DNA of 32,233 bases, from contig CAZVVG010000007.1 of NCBI GenBank assembly GCA_964630615.1, forward strand, positions 1 to 32,233, read 5' to 3'. The stretch is from CAZVVG01 sp964630615 (GTDB lineage Bacteria > Patescibacteriota > Minisyncoccia > Moranbacterales > UBA2206). The notes below the pieces were generated by a model. It did not search any database and was not told the origin of the DNA. It worked only from the letters and a program-made list of their open reading frames with translations. Below are positions 23,383 through 31,424 of this stretch, piece after piece (within the stretch, counting starts at the first letter, position 1; each line of letters starts with the position of its first letter). A program made the position numbers and the translations under genes.

Positions 23383-23805
23383 GGTGGAGTTGATGGGAAT
23401 TGCACCCATGTCCAAATTTATTCTCTTAAAATATTCTACAGGCTTAGCCCGCTTGTTTTTTGATTCCGAAGAATCTTCAGCTGAAAAATAGAGAGCGGGC
23501 AAAATTTTTCCAGCCTATTTCTAAATTACTTTCGCAAAACGAGCTTAGAAAATCTCGTCAAGCTATTCCAATTTATAACACCAAATTTGCCTATTGGAAA
23601 TCAGCAGTTTGATGAGCTTTAAGCTGCTCCGTTTGAGGCGGTTAGGCTAAAGCTAGAGCAAAATTAGGAGCAAAAGCGCGAGCTAATGCTGTTTTTGCTT
23701 TGGTTATGAAGCTTGCACTTATAACTTTGATAAAATTTTAACGAGTTATTATCTTTCTCGACCTGCCTATTTTAAAAGTACAAACTGTCGAAACTAAACA
23801 ACCCC
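23383..23805 (-). ncRNA. ssrA: tmRNA (transfer-messenger RNA)
   Basis: On the minus strand the RNA begins GGGGTTGTTTAGTTTCGACA at 23805 and ends ATGGGTGCAATTCCCAT-CAACTCC-A-CC at 23383. GGGGUUG pairs with CAACUCC to form the acceptor stem with a G-U wobble. The T-arm stem is ATGGG/CCCAT. The genome encodes ACCT after the stem, not ACCA, so the last A must be added. The tag frame reads GCA AAA ACA GCA ... TTA GCC TAA at 23698-23642, giving AKTALARAFAPNFALALA if GCA 23698 is the resume codon. smpB lies just upstream (23857) and infC just downstream. Confidence 0.95.
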
Positions 23806-23856
23806 AAAAAAATTCTTTGTAAATCCTAAATTTTACTTTTCAGAAATACTTTAAAA

Positions 23857-24303
23857 TTAGAAATTTTTTAGCGTTCTTTGAATGTTTCTTGCGTCTTCTC
23901 TTTTCTTTATGTCTTGGCGCTTATCAAATTTCCTTTTTCCTTTTCCCAGACCGAATTCTAGCTTTAAGAGTCGCTTTTTAGTATACACACGAAGAGGAAC
24001 AAGTGTCAAGCCTTCAGTTCGCATCTTACCGATTAAATGTTTGATTTCGGATTTTCTCAAAAGAAGCTTGCGGGAGCGAGTCGGATTATAGTTTTTTGAT
24101 TTTCCCGCCTGCGGGTAAAAAGAGATATGGGCGTTAGTCAAAAAAAACTCGGAATTTTTTATGGTCACGAAGCTTTCTTTTAGACTGATATGTCCGTTTT
24201 TGACAGACTTTACTTCTTGGCCAGTTAAGGCCAAACCCGCTTCGTATTTGTCTGAGATTTGGTAATCAAAAAACGCTCTTTTATTTGAAGCTAAAAACTC
24301 CAT
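23857..24303 (-). CDS. smpB: SsrA-binding protein SmpB
   Basis: SmpB binds tmRNA and brings it to stalled ribosomes for trans-translation. This 148-residue protein has the family sequence: NKRAFFDYQISDKYEAGLAL, TGQEVKSVKNGHISLKESF, AHISFY and the C-terminal GKGKRKFDKRQDIKKRE basic tail that mimics an anticodon arm. Length is typical. The ssrA gene starts 51 bp after its stop on the same strand, so protein and RNA partner are produced together. A promoter candidate lies at 24310-24338. Confidence 0.98.
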   Translation of the reverse strand: MEFLASNKRAFFDYQISDKYEAGLALTGQEVKSVKNGHISLKESFVTIKNSEFFLTNAHISFYPQAGKSKNYNPTRSRKLLLRKSEIKHLIGKMRTEGLTLVPLRVYTKKRLLKLEFGLGKGKRKFDKRQDIKKREDARNIQRTLKNF

Positions 24304-24309
24304 AACTTA

Positions 24310-24338
24310 AGTATCCAGCATTTTAGTCTTTGTATCAA
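24310..24338 (-). promoter_or_regulatory. Candidate promoter for smpB
   Basis: On the minus strand TTGATA (24338-24333), 17 bp, GATACT (24315-24310), only 6 bp before the ATG at 24303. Transcription would start at or next to the start codon, giving a leaderless mRNA. Confidence 0.5.
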
Positions 24339-24369
24339 GGGCTTTATTTTTTGCCTTTCTTAAGATAGA

Positions 24370-25971
24370 ATGAGAAATATGAAAAATGAAATCAGGAAAA
24401 AATTGCAAGAAGCCATCAAAAAATGGCAAAAAAAAGAAAAAAAAATGGCTCTTGAGCCTGGAGAGCTTAAGGTAACTTTTTCCAAAGAGGCAAAATTTGG
24501 CGACTATTCTTCCAATATTGCTCTGGTTCTCTCCAAACTACTTAAGAAAAATCCGCTGGAAATTGCTGAAAAACTGGCCAAAGAAATTAAAGATAAAAAC
24601 CTGGAAAAGGTAGAACCGGTACCGCCTGGGCATCTGAACTTCTATCTTTCTAAGGAATATTTAAAAACAAGCCTAGTAAGGATAAACCAAGAAAGAGAAA
24701 AATTTGGCAATAATCAGCAAGGGAAAGGAATCAAGGTTTGCAACGAATTTATTTCAGCCAATCCAACTGGGCCATTACATGTGGGCAACGGCCGGGGAGG
24801 TTTTTATGGCAAAGCAATCGGCAACATTTTAGAAAAAAACGGCTTTGAGAAAATAAACGAATACTATATTAATGATGGGGGAAATCAAATCTTGAGATTG
24901 GGCCACAGTGTTCTTAAAGACGAAGAGGCCTGTTATCAGGGGGAGCACCTTGAAAAATTAAACAAGGAATTTGGCGGAAAACTTTCCGTCAGGGAAGCAG
25001 GAGAAAAAGCGGCCGATAGGATTCTGGAAGAGATTATTAAAAAAACCATTCAGGAAAAGATGAAAATTCATTTTGATTCCTGGATTTCTGAAAGGAAAGA
25101 CATTGACGGGAAGGGAGAGACAGAAAAAGCGCTGGCTTGGCTTAAAGAAAAAAATCTAACCTATGAGAAAGAGGGAGCGCTTTGGCTTAAATCAAAAAAT
25201 TTTTCGGACGAGAAAGACAGAGTTCTGATAAAAAGTGACGGAGAGAGGGCTTATTTAGCTTCCGATTGCGGGTATATTTTAAATAAGATAAAAAGAGGCT
25301 TTTCCAAGTCTATCATTCTTCTGGGAGCCGACCACCATGGCTATATTTCCAGAATTCAAGCCGCCTATCGGGCCTTGGAATTTCCCGGAGAGCTTAAAAT
25401 AATCGTGGTGCAAATGGTTAGGCTGGTTCAGGATGGGAAAGAAGTCAGAATGGGAAAGAGGCTGGGCAATGTTGTTTTAATTGACGACCTGATTCAAGCC
25501 GTGGGCCAGGATGTGGCCAATTTTTTCTTTCTTATGTACTCTCCGAAAAGTCATATGAACTTTGATCTTAAGCTGGCTCAGGAAAAATCCCTGAAAAATC
25601 CTGTTTATTATGTTCAATACGCACACGCTAGGATTTGCAGTATTTTACGTAAAGCCAAGGAAGAAAAGATTATTTTTTCCGAAGCGGACTTGAGTCAAAT
25701 TGGTCAAGAAAAAGAACTGAGACTCATTCGCACGCTTAATAAGTTTCCCGATTTAGTTTCTGAATTAGCGGAAACGCTGGAAGTTCATAAATTGCCTTAT
25801 TACGCAATCAAGCTGGCTGATGATTTCCACTCTTTTTATGACGAAGTTAAAGTCATTGATAGGGCGGATCTGGAAAAAACTCGGGCTAGACTAAAACTTG
25901 TTAATGCTGTTAGAATAGTATTGGCGGAAACCTTAAGGCTTATGGGAGTAGGGGCGCCGGAAAAAATGTAG
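24370..25971 (+). CDS. argS: Arginyl-tRNA synthetase
   Basis: ArgRS charges tRNA-Arg. This 533-residue class I synthetase has an N-terminal additional domain (about 1-100), the ATP-binding sequence SANPTGPLHVGNGRGG (129-144, HVGN in the HIGH position), LLGADHHGYISR and a C-terminal helical anticodon-binding domain (about 415-533) with YVQYAHARICSILRKA. In the KMSKS position it reads RMGKRLGN (360-367), with the first Lys changed to Arg and Ser to Gly. Many ArgRS enzymes have altered KMSKS motifs. ATG 24370 and ATG 24379 are both possible starts. It is divergent from smpB. Confidence 0.97.
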   Translation: MRNMKNEIRKKLQEAIKKWQKKEKKMALEPGELKVTFSKEAKFGDYSSNIALVLSKLLKKNPLEIAEKLAKEIKDKNLEKVEPVPPGHLNFYLSKEYLKTSLVRINQEREKFGNNQQGKGIKVCNEFISANPTGPLHVGNGRGGFYGKAIGNILEKNGFEKINEYYINDGGNQILRLGHSVLKDEEACYQGEHLEKLNKEFGGKLSVREAGEKAADRILEEIIKKTIQEKMKIHFDSWISERKDIDGKGETEKALAWLKEKNLTYEKEGALWLKSKNFSDEKDRVLIKSDGERAYLASDCGYILNKIKRGFSKSIILLGADHHGYISRIQAAYRALEFPGELKIIVVQMVRLVQDGKEVRMGKRLGNVVLIDDLIQAVGQDVANFFFLMYSPKSHMNFDLKLAQEKSLKNPVYYVQYAHARICSILRKAKEEKIIFSEADLSQIGQEKELRLIRTLNKFPDLVSELAETLEVHKLPYYAIKLADDFHSFYDEVKVIDRADLEKTRARLKLVNAVRIVLAETLRLMGVGAPEKM

Positions 25972-26014
25972 CTTTTAGAAGCTGGGCAATAGGTTAAAAG
26001 CTTAATTAAAAATT

Positions 26015-27175
26015 ATGCGGATTGGGATAGACGCGAGAACAATTTTAAATCCGGAGAAAGGAGACGCAATCGGAGTAGGTCATTATACCTACCAGCTCAT
26101 TCGTCATCTTTTGGAAATTGACAAAAAAAATGAATACGTCTTATTTTTTGATTTTCGGGTAAGAGAAAAAGATATTAAGAAATTTTCCCAGCCCAACGTC
26201 AAAATTCGTTTCTACCCCTTTTCAGATTACAAAAAATATTTACCCGGGGTTTATAATGAAATTTTGGGAACCGCGATTTTGAGCAAGGAAAAGCTGGATT
26301 TGGTCCATACCACTTCTCCAACCAGTCGTATTCCAGCCAGTTACGGAGGCAAAACAGTGGTAACTATTCATAATTTAGCGGTCTATAAAGTCCCGGATGT
26401 TTTTCCCAAGCTTTTTCAGGCTAAAGAAAAAGCCCTCATTAACCTGATGGTTAACAAGGCAAAAAAGGTAATCGTGGTTTCTCATTCAATAAAAAAAGAT
26501 TTGCAAGATATTCTTAAATGTCCGGAAGAAAAAATCAAGGTGATTTATAGCGGCTTTGACCGTAGAATGTTCGAGGAACCGGGAGTGAACAGAAAAAAGA
26601 TTTTAGACAAGTATTCAATAAAAGATAAATATATTTTATTTCTCGGAACCCTTGAACCGCTTAAGAATCTCAACCGTCTTTTTGAAGCCTTTAGGATTTT
26701 CAAGGAAAAAAGCAAAAAGGACAAGTTGGTTGGAGATTACAAATTAGTTATGGCTGGAAAAAGAGGTTGGCTGGCTAAAGAATATAAGCAAATTGCCAAG
26801 GACCTGGGTTTAGGAAAGGAAGTAGTTTTTACCGGTTATGTTATTGGAGATGATCTAGTTCCGCTTTTCAAAAATGCCGATTTTCTTATTTTGCCGTCGC
26901 TTTACGAAGGTTTCGGAACTACGGTTCTTGAGGCTTTTGCCACTGAAACGCCAGCCATTGTTTCTAATGTTTCTTCCATTCCGGAGATTGCCGGAGAGGC
27001 GGCCAAAATGATAAATCCTATGGACGTGTCGGGAATGGCCGAAGCTATGCTTGAGATGGCTAAAAATGAGAATTTAAAAAAAGAATTAAAAGAAAAAGGG
27101 AAAAAACAACTAGAAAAATTCAATTGGGAAAAATGTGCCCAAGAAACCCTAACGGTTTATGAAAGCTTGAAATAA
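26015..27175 (+). CDS. Family 4 glycosyltransferase (GT-B fold)
   Basis: This 386-residue protein is a retaining GT4-type glycosyltransferase. The N-terminal domain starts MRIGIDARTILNPEKGDAIGVGHYTYQL, with the glycine-rich acceptor-side loop. The C-terminal domain has FLGTLEPLKNLNRLFEAF, VVFTGYVIGDDL, then LPSLYEGFGTTVLEAF, the EX7E-type nucleotide-sugar site, and SSIPEIAG. It probably adds a sugar to a surface glycan or lipid from a nucleotide-sugar donor. It lies between argS and the T-box of ileS; no functional link with these is evident. Confidence 0.95.
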   Translation: MRIGIDARTILNPEKGDAIGVGHYTYQLIRHLLEIDKKNEYVLFFDFRVREKDIKKFSQPNVKIRFYPFSDYKKYLPGVYNEILGTAILSKEKLDLVHTTSPTSRIPASYGGKTVVTIHNLAVYKVPDVFPKLFQAKEKALINLMVNKAKKVIVVSHSIKKDLQDILKCPEEKIKVIYSGFDRRMFEEPGVNRKKILDKYSIKDKYILFLGTLEPLKNLNRLFEAFRIFKEKSKKDKLVGDYKLVMAGKRGWLAKEYKQIAKDLGLGKEVVFTGYVIGDDLVPLFKNADFLILPSLYEGFGTTVLEAFATETPAIVSNVSSIPEIAGEAAKMINPMDVSGMAEAMLEMAKNENLKKELKEKGKKQLEKFNWEKCAQETLTVYESLK

Positions 27176-27180
27176 AAAAG

Positions 27181-27390
27181 CCCTGACGGAGCTATCACTC
27201 CAGAGCTGTGGGAAGAAATCCTTACTTCAATAAAAGCAGGAAAGTAGAACCCATCGGGTTAGCCCGTAACAGCCATTGAATAAGGGTAGTTGGTATTTGA
27301 ACATTAGACTAATTGTGAGAAGCTAACTGCCGAATTAAGGTGGTACCACGGTGGAAATCGTCCTTAAAAATTTTCTTAAGGATTTTTTAT
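27181..27390 (+). promoter_or_regulatory. T-box riboswitch (isoleucine) controlling ileS
   Basis: The leader of ileS carries the T-box motif AAGGTGGTACCACGG (27337-27351). AAGG and ACG pair with CGT and CCTT (27359-27365) to form the antiterminator with a UGGUACC bulge, whose UGGU can pair with the ACCA end of uncharged tRNA. A possible specifier loop, GGAG-CTATCA-CTCC (27188-27201), shows AUC (Ile) at 27194-27196 followed by A. A CGGG-TTAG-CCCG hairpin (27255-27266) and a longer stem GGTAGTT...AACTGCC precede the T-box. Uncharged tRNA-Ile should favour antitermination. The stem I region is short compared with classical Firmicute T-boxes. Confidence 0.92.
27361..27388 (+). terminator. Regulated terminator of the T-box
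   Basis: TCCTTAA (27361-27367) pairs with TTAAGGA (27376-27382) around an 8-nt loop, followed by TTTTTT (27383-27388). TCCTT is shared with the antiterminator, so the two structures exclude each other. Confidence 0.9.
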
Positions 27391-27409
27391 TTTTAAAATT
27401 ATAAAGCGT

Positions 27410-30142
27410 ATGTCTTTTAGAAAAGTTGACCCAAAGCAAAGTTTTCCCGAAATGGAAGAAAAGCTTGTGAAATTTTGGGAAAAAAATAAGACCTTTGAAA
27501 AGTCTTTGGAAATTCGCCAAGAGGCACCTAGGTACAGCTTCTACGACGGACCGCCGTTTGCCACGGGCCTTCCTCATTATGGGCATATTGTGGCCAGCAC
27601 TATCAAGGACACCGTTCCGCGTTACTGGACGATGCGGGGATTTCAAGTGGCCAGAAAATGGGGCTGGGACTGTCATGGGTTGCCGATTGAAAATATCGCG
27701 GAAAAAGAATTAGGCATTACCCGTAAGAAAGAAATCGAGGAAATGGGAGTGGAAAAATTTAATGAAACCTGTCGGTCCAAAGTTTTGGAGTACGTGGGAG
27801 AATGGGAAAAAATAATGAAAAGATTCGGCCGCTGGGCGGATATGCGGGGAAGCTACAAAACGATGAATCCGGATTTTATGGAGTCAGTCTGGTGGACCTT
27901 TAAGGAGCTTTGGGACCGCGGGCTGATTTATCAAGGTTACCGCTCAATGCACATTTGTCCCAGATGTGAAACCACTCTTTCTCAATCCGAAGTGGCGGAA
28001 GGCTATAAAGACGTAAAAGATCTATCGGCGACGGTTAAATTTGGATTGGAAGATGAACCGAGAACTTTCATTTTGGCCTGGACGACTACTCCCTGGACCT
28101 TGATTGCGAATGTCGCTTTGGCTGTTGGAGAAGAGCTTGAATATGTTTTATTCAGGGTAAAAGATTCAGAAGAAAAGTACATTGTTGCTAAGAAGAGGCT
28201 CGAAGGAATTTTACAAAAAAAAGAGTACGAAATTTTACAGGAGTTTCGAGGAAAGGAGCTGATTGGAAAAAAATATAAACCGCTTTTTGATTATTACGCT
28301 CAGGATAAAAATCTCGAAAACAGGAAAAACGGCTGGAAAATTTATCCGGCTCCTTTTGTAACGACGGAAGAGGGAACGGGTGTGGTGCATATCGCTCCGG
28401 CTTTCGGAGAAGAAGACTTAAACTTGGGGGGGGAAAAACAACTTCCTTTTGTCCAGCATTTGGGAATGGATGGGATAATAAGGGAAGAAGGAGAAATCTT
28501 TTCCGGAATGAACGTAAAGCCCAAAGACGACTATCAGAAAACAGATCGAGAAGTTCTGAAATATTTAGAAGAAAATAAATCGCTTTTTTCTTGGGAAGAA
28601 TATACCCATAGTTATCCGCATTGTTGGCGTTGCGAAACGCCACTGATTAATTACGCCACCTCTTCTTGGTTTGTTGGGGTTGAAAAAAATAAAGAAAGAA
28701 TGTTGGAGCTGGCAAAAGAGATCAANNNNNNNNNNNNNNNNNNNNNNNNNNNNNNNNNNNNNNNNNNNNNNNNNNNNNNNNNNNNNNNNNNNNNNNNNNN
28801 NNNNNNNNNNNNNNNNNNNNNNNNNGATGTTTTGGATACTTGGTTTGACAGTGGTTCAATGCCTTACGCTCAGGCGCATTATCCCTTTGAAAATAAAGAG
28901 AAATTTGAAAAAAGTTTTCCGGCTGAATTTATCGCGGAGGGAATTGACCAAACTCGTTGTTGGTTTTATTATCTGCACGTAATTGCTTCAGCGATTAAGA
29001 AATCCGTGGCCTTTAAGAATGTTATCGTGAACGGGATTGTTCTGGCGGAAGACGGAAAAAAGATGTCTAAGCGGCTTAATAATTATCCTGATCCGGAGGT
29101 AATTTTTCAAAAATACGGAGCGGACGCCTTGCGTTTTTATCTTCTTTCCTCGCCGGTGATGGCGGCCGAAAACCTGAATTTCAAGGAAGGAGAGGTTGCG
29201 GAAATCCTGAGAGGGCCTTTCCGCCGGCTTTGGAATTCCTATTCTTTTTTTGTTCTTTATGCCAACATAGATAAGTGGACGCCGGAAGAAAAAGACAGGA
29301 AAACCTCTTGTAACTTGTTAGATAAGTGGATTATTTCCGAGTTAAATTTGCTGATGGCCGAAGTGAATCGGGAAATGGAGAACTATGATCTAAATCGGGC
29401 GGTTAGGCTCTTTCCTCGGTTTATTGATCAGCTTTCCAATTGGTATATCCGGCGGTCAAGAAAAAGATTTTGGAAAAGCGAAGATGATCAGGATAAAGAC
29501 AGTGCTTATTGGACCCTCTGGAAAGTTTTGACTGAGCTTGCTAAGCTCTTAGCGCCCTTTACCCCTTTTCTGGCGGAAGAAATATACAAAAATCTAACGG
29601 GCAAAGAATCAGTTCATTTTGAAGATTTTCCCAGGGCGGAGAAAAATTTGATCAATGAGGAGCTTAACGAAAAAATGGAAAAAGTGAGAGATATTGTGAG
29701 GGAAGGCTTGCAGCTCCGCTCCCAGGCCGGAATTAGAGTTCGGCAGCCCCTTTCTGTTTTAAGGCTGAAACTTGACAAGTTAGGAGGAGAGCTACAAGAA
29801 ATTATCAAGGAGGAATTAAATGTGAAGGCGGTTAAATTAGGCGAAAAGATAAAGGAAGATTTGGAATTAGAAACGGAGATTACCCAAGAACTGAAACTGG
29901 AGGGTCAAGCCCGGGAAATTATTCGTTTCATTCAGGAAATGCGCAAGCAAGCGGGCTATCAAGTAGACGATCGGATTCAGGTGAGCTACCAAGGTCTGAC
30001 AGCGGTTTTTAAAAAATTCGGATCCGTGATTGCCAAAGAAACTCTCATTAATAAGCTTAGCGCTGGCGTTCTAAGCGCAGCGGATCTAAGAAAAGATTTA
30101 AAAATCGGGAAAGAGAATCTGGAAATTTTTCTCAAACGTTAA
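27410..30142 (+). CDS. ileS: Isoleucyl-tRNA synthetase, type 2 (IleS2-like), interrupted by an assembly gap
   Basis: IleRS charges tRNA-Ile and edits mischarged Val. The N-terminal FYDGPPFATGLPHYGH (44-59) is the IleS2/eukaryotic-like form of the HIGH region; type 1 enzymes read DGPPYANG. The CP1 editing domain has AWTTTPWTL. After the gap, DVLDTWFDSGSMPYAQ and the KMSKR motif (551-555) follow, then the anticodon-binding domain. 100 N (28726-28825) replace residues about 439-472 in the given frame. The frame is kept, but type 2 enzymes usually carry a longer stretch between these flanks, so the true gap may be larger than 100 bp. Type 2 enzymes are known for mupirocin resistance. Expression is controlled by the T-box upstream. 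Confidence 0.96.
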   Translation: MSFRKVDPKQSFPEMEEKLVKFWEKNKTFEKSLEIRQEAPRYSFYDGPPFATGLPHYGHIVASTIKDTVPRYWTMRGFQVARKWGWDCHGLPIENIAEKELGITRKKEIEEMGVEKFNETCRSKVLEYVGEWEKIMKRFGRWADMRGSYKTMNPDFMESVWWTFKELWDRGLIYQGYRSMHICPRCETTLSQSEVAEGYKDVKDLSATVKFGLEDEPRTFILAWTTTPWTLIANVALAVGEELEYVLFRVKDSEEKYIVAKKRLEGILQKKEYEILQEFRGKELIGKKYKPLFDYYAQDKNLENRKNGWKIYPAPFVTTEEGTGVVHIAPAFGEEDLNLGGEKQLPFVQHLGMDGIIREEGEIFSGMNVKPKDDYQKTDREVLKYLEENKSLFSWEEYTHSYPHCWRCETPLINYATSSWFVGVEKNKERMLELAKEIXXXXXXXXXXXXXXXXXXXXXXXXXXXXXXXXXXDVLDTWFDSGSMPYAQAHYPFENKEKFEKSFPAEFIAEGIDQTRCWFYYLHVIASAIKKSVAFKNVIVNGIVLAEDGKKMSKRLNNYPDPEVIFQKYGADALRFYLLSSPVMAAENLNFKEGEVAEILRGPFRRLWNSYSFFVLYANIDKWTPEEKDRKTSCNLLDKWIISELNLLMAEVNREMENYDLNRAVRLFPRFIDQLSNWYIRRSRKRFWKSEDDQDKDSAYWTLWKVLTELAKLLAPFTPFLAEEIYKNLTGKESVHFEDFPRAEKNLINEELNEKMEKVRDIVREGLQLRSQAGIRVRQPLSVLRLKLDKLGGELQEIIKEELNVKAVKLGEKIKEDLELETEITQELKLEGQAREIIRFIQEMRKQAGYQVDDRIQVSYQGLTAVFKKFGSVIAKETLINKLSAGVLSAADLRKDLKIGKENLEIFLKR
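28726..28825. other. Assembly gap of 100 N inside ileS
   Basis: Exactly 100 N, a standard placeholder length. The gap removes the region between ERMLELAKEI and DVLDTWFDSG of IleRS, which in homologues includes the RDWxISRxRxWGxPxP motif. Confidence 0.99.
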
Positions 30143-30145
30143 AAT

Positions 30146-30646
30146 ATGTGTCCAAAGACTTTGAAAAAAATTACTTTTTTGGGAATGATAATTTTTGGTT
30201 TTTTGGGTTTATTTTCAGGAACGACGGCGGGGGAGGAAAAGATAATCCAAGGAGCAGGTGAAGAGGAGGGAATTGTTAGCCTTGAGGCCGAAAAAGATTT
30301 TCCGCCCCGCATTGACGAAGAGGGCGCTTTTATTTCTCGAGAAGATTATTCTTTGGAAAAAGAGATTATTTGCGGAGCCTTTTCAGAAAATTTCTGGATT
30401 TTTCTTTTCGGTGTTTATCTTTTTCTTTTGGTTTTCAATCTCTCTGCCCAGCCGAAAAAAAGCGGAGCCATAAGATGGTTTTGGGAGCTGATTTTTACCT
30501 TTTTGGCTCTTGGGACTCAAGAAAAACTGGACCCTGGTGGCTGTTATCGGTGGTTTTCTTTTTGTGTTGTAGAAACCGGTGTAATCATCTATTCTTTTTA
30601 CCTTTATTCATTCTTGGCTTCCAGCGGAAAAGAGAACCAGGAATAG
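30146..30646 (+). CDS. Unrecognised membrane protein with signal peptide
   Basis: This 166-residue protein starts 3 bp after the ileS stop. It has an N-terminal signal or membrane segment (about 8-28), an acidic outside stretch (about 30-78), and about three further membrane segments (about 83-100, 110-125, 136-158). A pair of Cys in GGCYRWFSFC (about 131-140) sits near the third segment. I do not recognise the family. Its position between ileS and recO, with 6 bp to the recO start, suggests it is co-transcribed with both. Confidence 0.8.
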   Translation: MCPKTLKKITFLGMIIFGFLGLFSGTTAGEEKIIQGAGEEEGIVSLEAEKDFPPRIDEEGAFISREDYSLEKEIICGAFSENFWIFLFGVYLFLLVFNLSAQPKKSGAIRWFWELIFTFLALGTQEKLDPGGCYRWFSFCVVETGVIIYSFYLYSFLASSGKENQE

Positions 30647-30652
30647 ACATTT

Positions 30653-31372
30653 ATGGATTATCGTTACCAAGGAATAATTCTGGGTAGTCAGGAGGTGGGA
30701 GAAGCAGACAGAATTTATTCCGTCTTTACCTTAGAGGCGGGGAAAATTAGAGTCTTAGGCAAGGGAGTCCGGCGTTTGGAAGCTCGGTTGGCTGGTTTTT
30801 TGGAGCCCCTAACTTGGAGCGAAATTTTTGTTTCCCGAGGGAAGGGCTTAGGACAAATTTCCGGTTCGTTGATTGAAAATAATTTTCCTTTTATTCGTTC
30901 CCACTGGTTTCTTTCTCAGAAAGTTTTTGAAATTTTTCAGTTAGTTGAAAAAATTTCTTCCGAAGGACAAAAAGAAATAAAAGCTTTTCAACTTTTGCTT
31001 GGTTATCTTGGAACTTTAGAAAAACTTAAGCCTAACCAAAAAGAGAAAGCGGAGATTTTAACTTTAGGCTTTATCTTTAAATTTGCCCAAGAACTAGGAT
31101 ACGGACTAGAAATCGGAAAATGTTTGGGTTGCGAAAAACCGCTGAAGCCGGAAAAAAATTTTTTTGAAGCTTCTCGGGGCGGATTCTTTTGTCCAGGTTG
31201 TTTTCAGCTTGAAAAAAGGGGCTTTCCTTGTCCCGCCAGCTCCATTAAATTTCTGAGAATTTTTAAAAGAAACCGGATTGAGAGTCTGACTAAAATTCTT
31301 CCTTCAGAAAAAGAAATTGGGGATCTTAAAAAAATTTCCAGCGACTATCAAAAGTGGCTGAAGGAGGTTTGA
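30653..31372 (+). CDS. recO: DNA repair protein RecO
   Basis: RecO anneals ssDNA and helps load RecA with RecR and RecF. This 239-residue protein has the N-terminal OB fold (YRYQGIILGSQEVGEADRI, VLGKGVRRLEARLAGFLEP) and a C-terminal helical domain with a four-Cys zinc site: Cys157 and Cys160 in KCLGCEKPL, Cys180 and Cys183 in FFCPGCF. Length fits the family. It lies 6 bp after the membrane protein gene. A promoter for the next gene begins inside its last codons (31369). Confidence 0.95.
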   Translation: MDYRYQGIILGSQEVGEADRIYSVFTLEAGKIRVLGKGVRRLEARLAGFLEPLTWSEIFVSRGKGLGQISGSLIENNFPFIRSHWFLSQKVFEIFQLVEKISSEGQKEIKAFQLLLGYLGTLEKLKPNQKEKAEILTLGFIFKFAQELGYGLEIGKCLGCEKPLKPEKNFFEASRGGFFCPGCFQLEKRGFPCPASSIKFLRIFKRNRIESLTKILPSEKEIGDLKKISSDYQKWLKEV

Positions 31373-31397
31373 TAATTAGGAGGAAATTGTTTAAAAT
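31369..31397 (+). promoter_or_regulatory. Promoter for the partial gene at the right edge
   Basis: TTGATA (31369-31374) overlaps the recO stop, then a 17-bp spacer and TAAAAT (31392-31397). Transcription should start near 31404, about 20 nt before the GTG at 31425. Confidence 0.6.
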
Positions 31398-31424
31398 ATA
31401 AACAGAGAAAATAACTTTACCTTT

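Noticed and set aside
23039..23383. Plus-strand open frame opposite infC
   Set aside because: It is covered by the conserved IF-3 gene on the other strand.
27335..27676. Minus-strand open frame across the T-box and ileS start
   Set aside because: The region is explained by the riboswitch and the HIGH-region coding sequence.
28188..28643. Minus-strand open frame inside ileS
   Set aside because: It lies opposite the conserved IleRS editing domain and shows no motif.
16481..31372. UGA recoded as glycine, as in Gracilibacteria
   Set aside because: TGA ends several genes (16484, 4316, 14273, 31372), and no conserved gene here needs an in-frame UGA.
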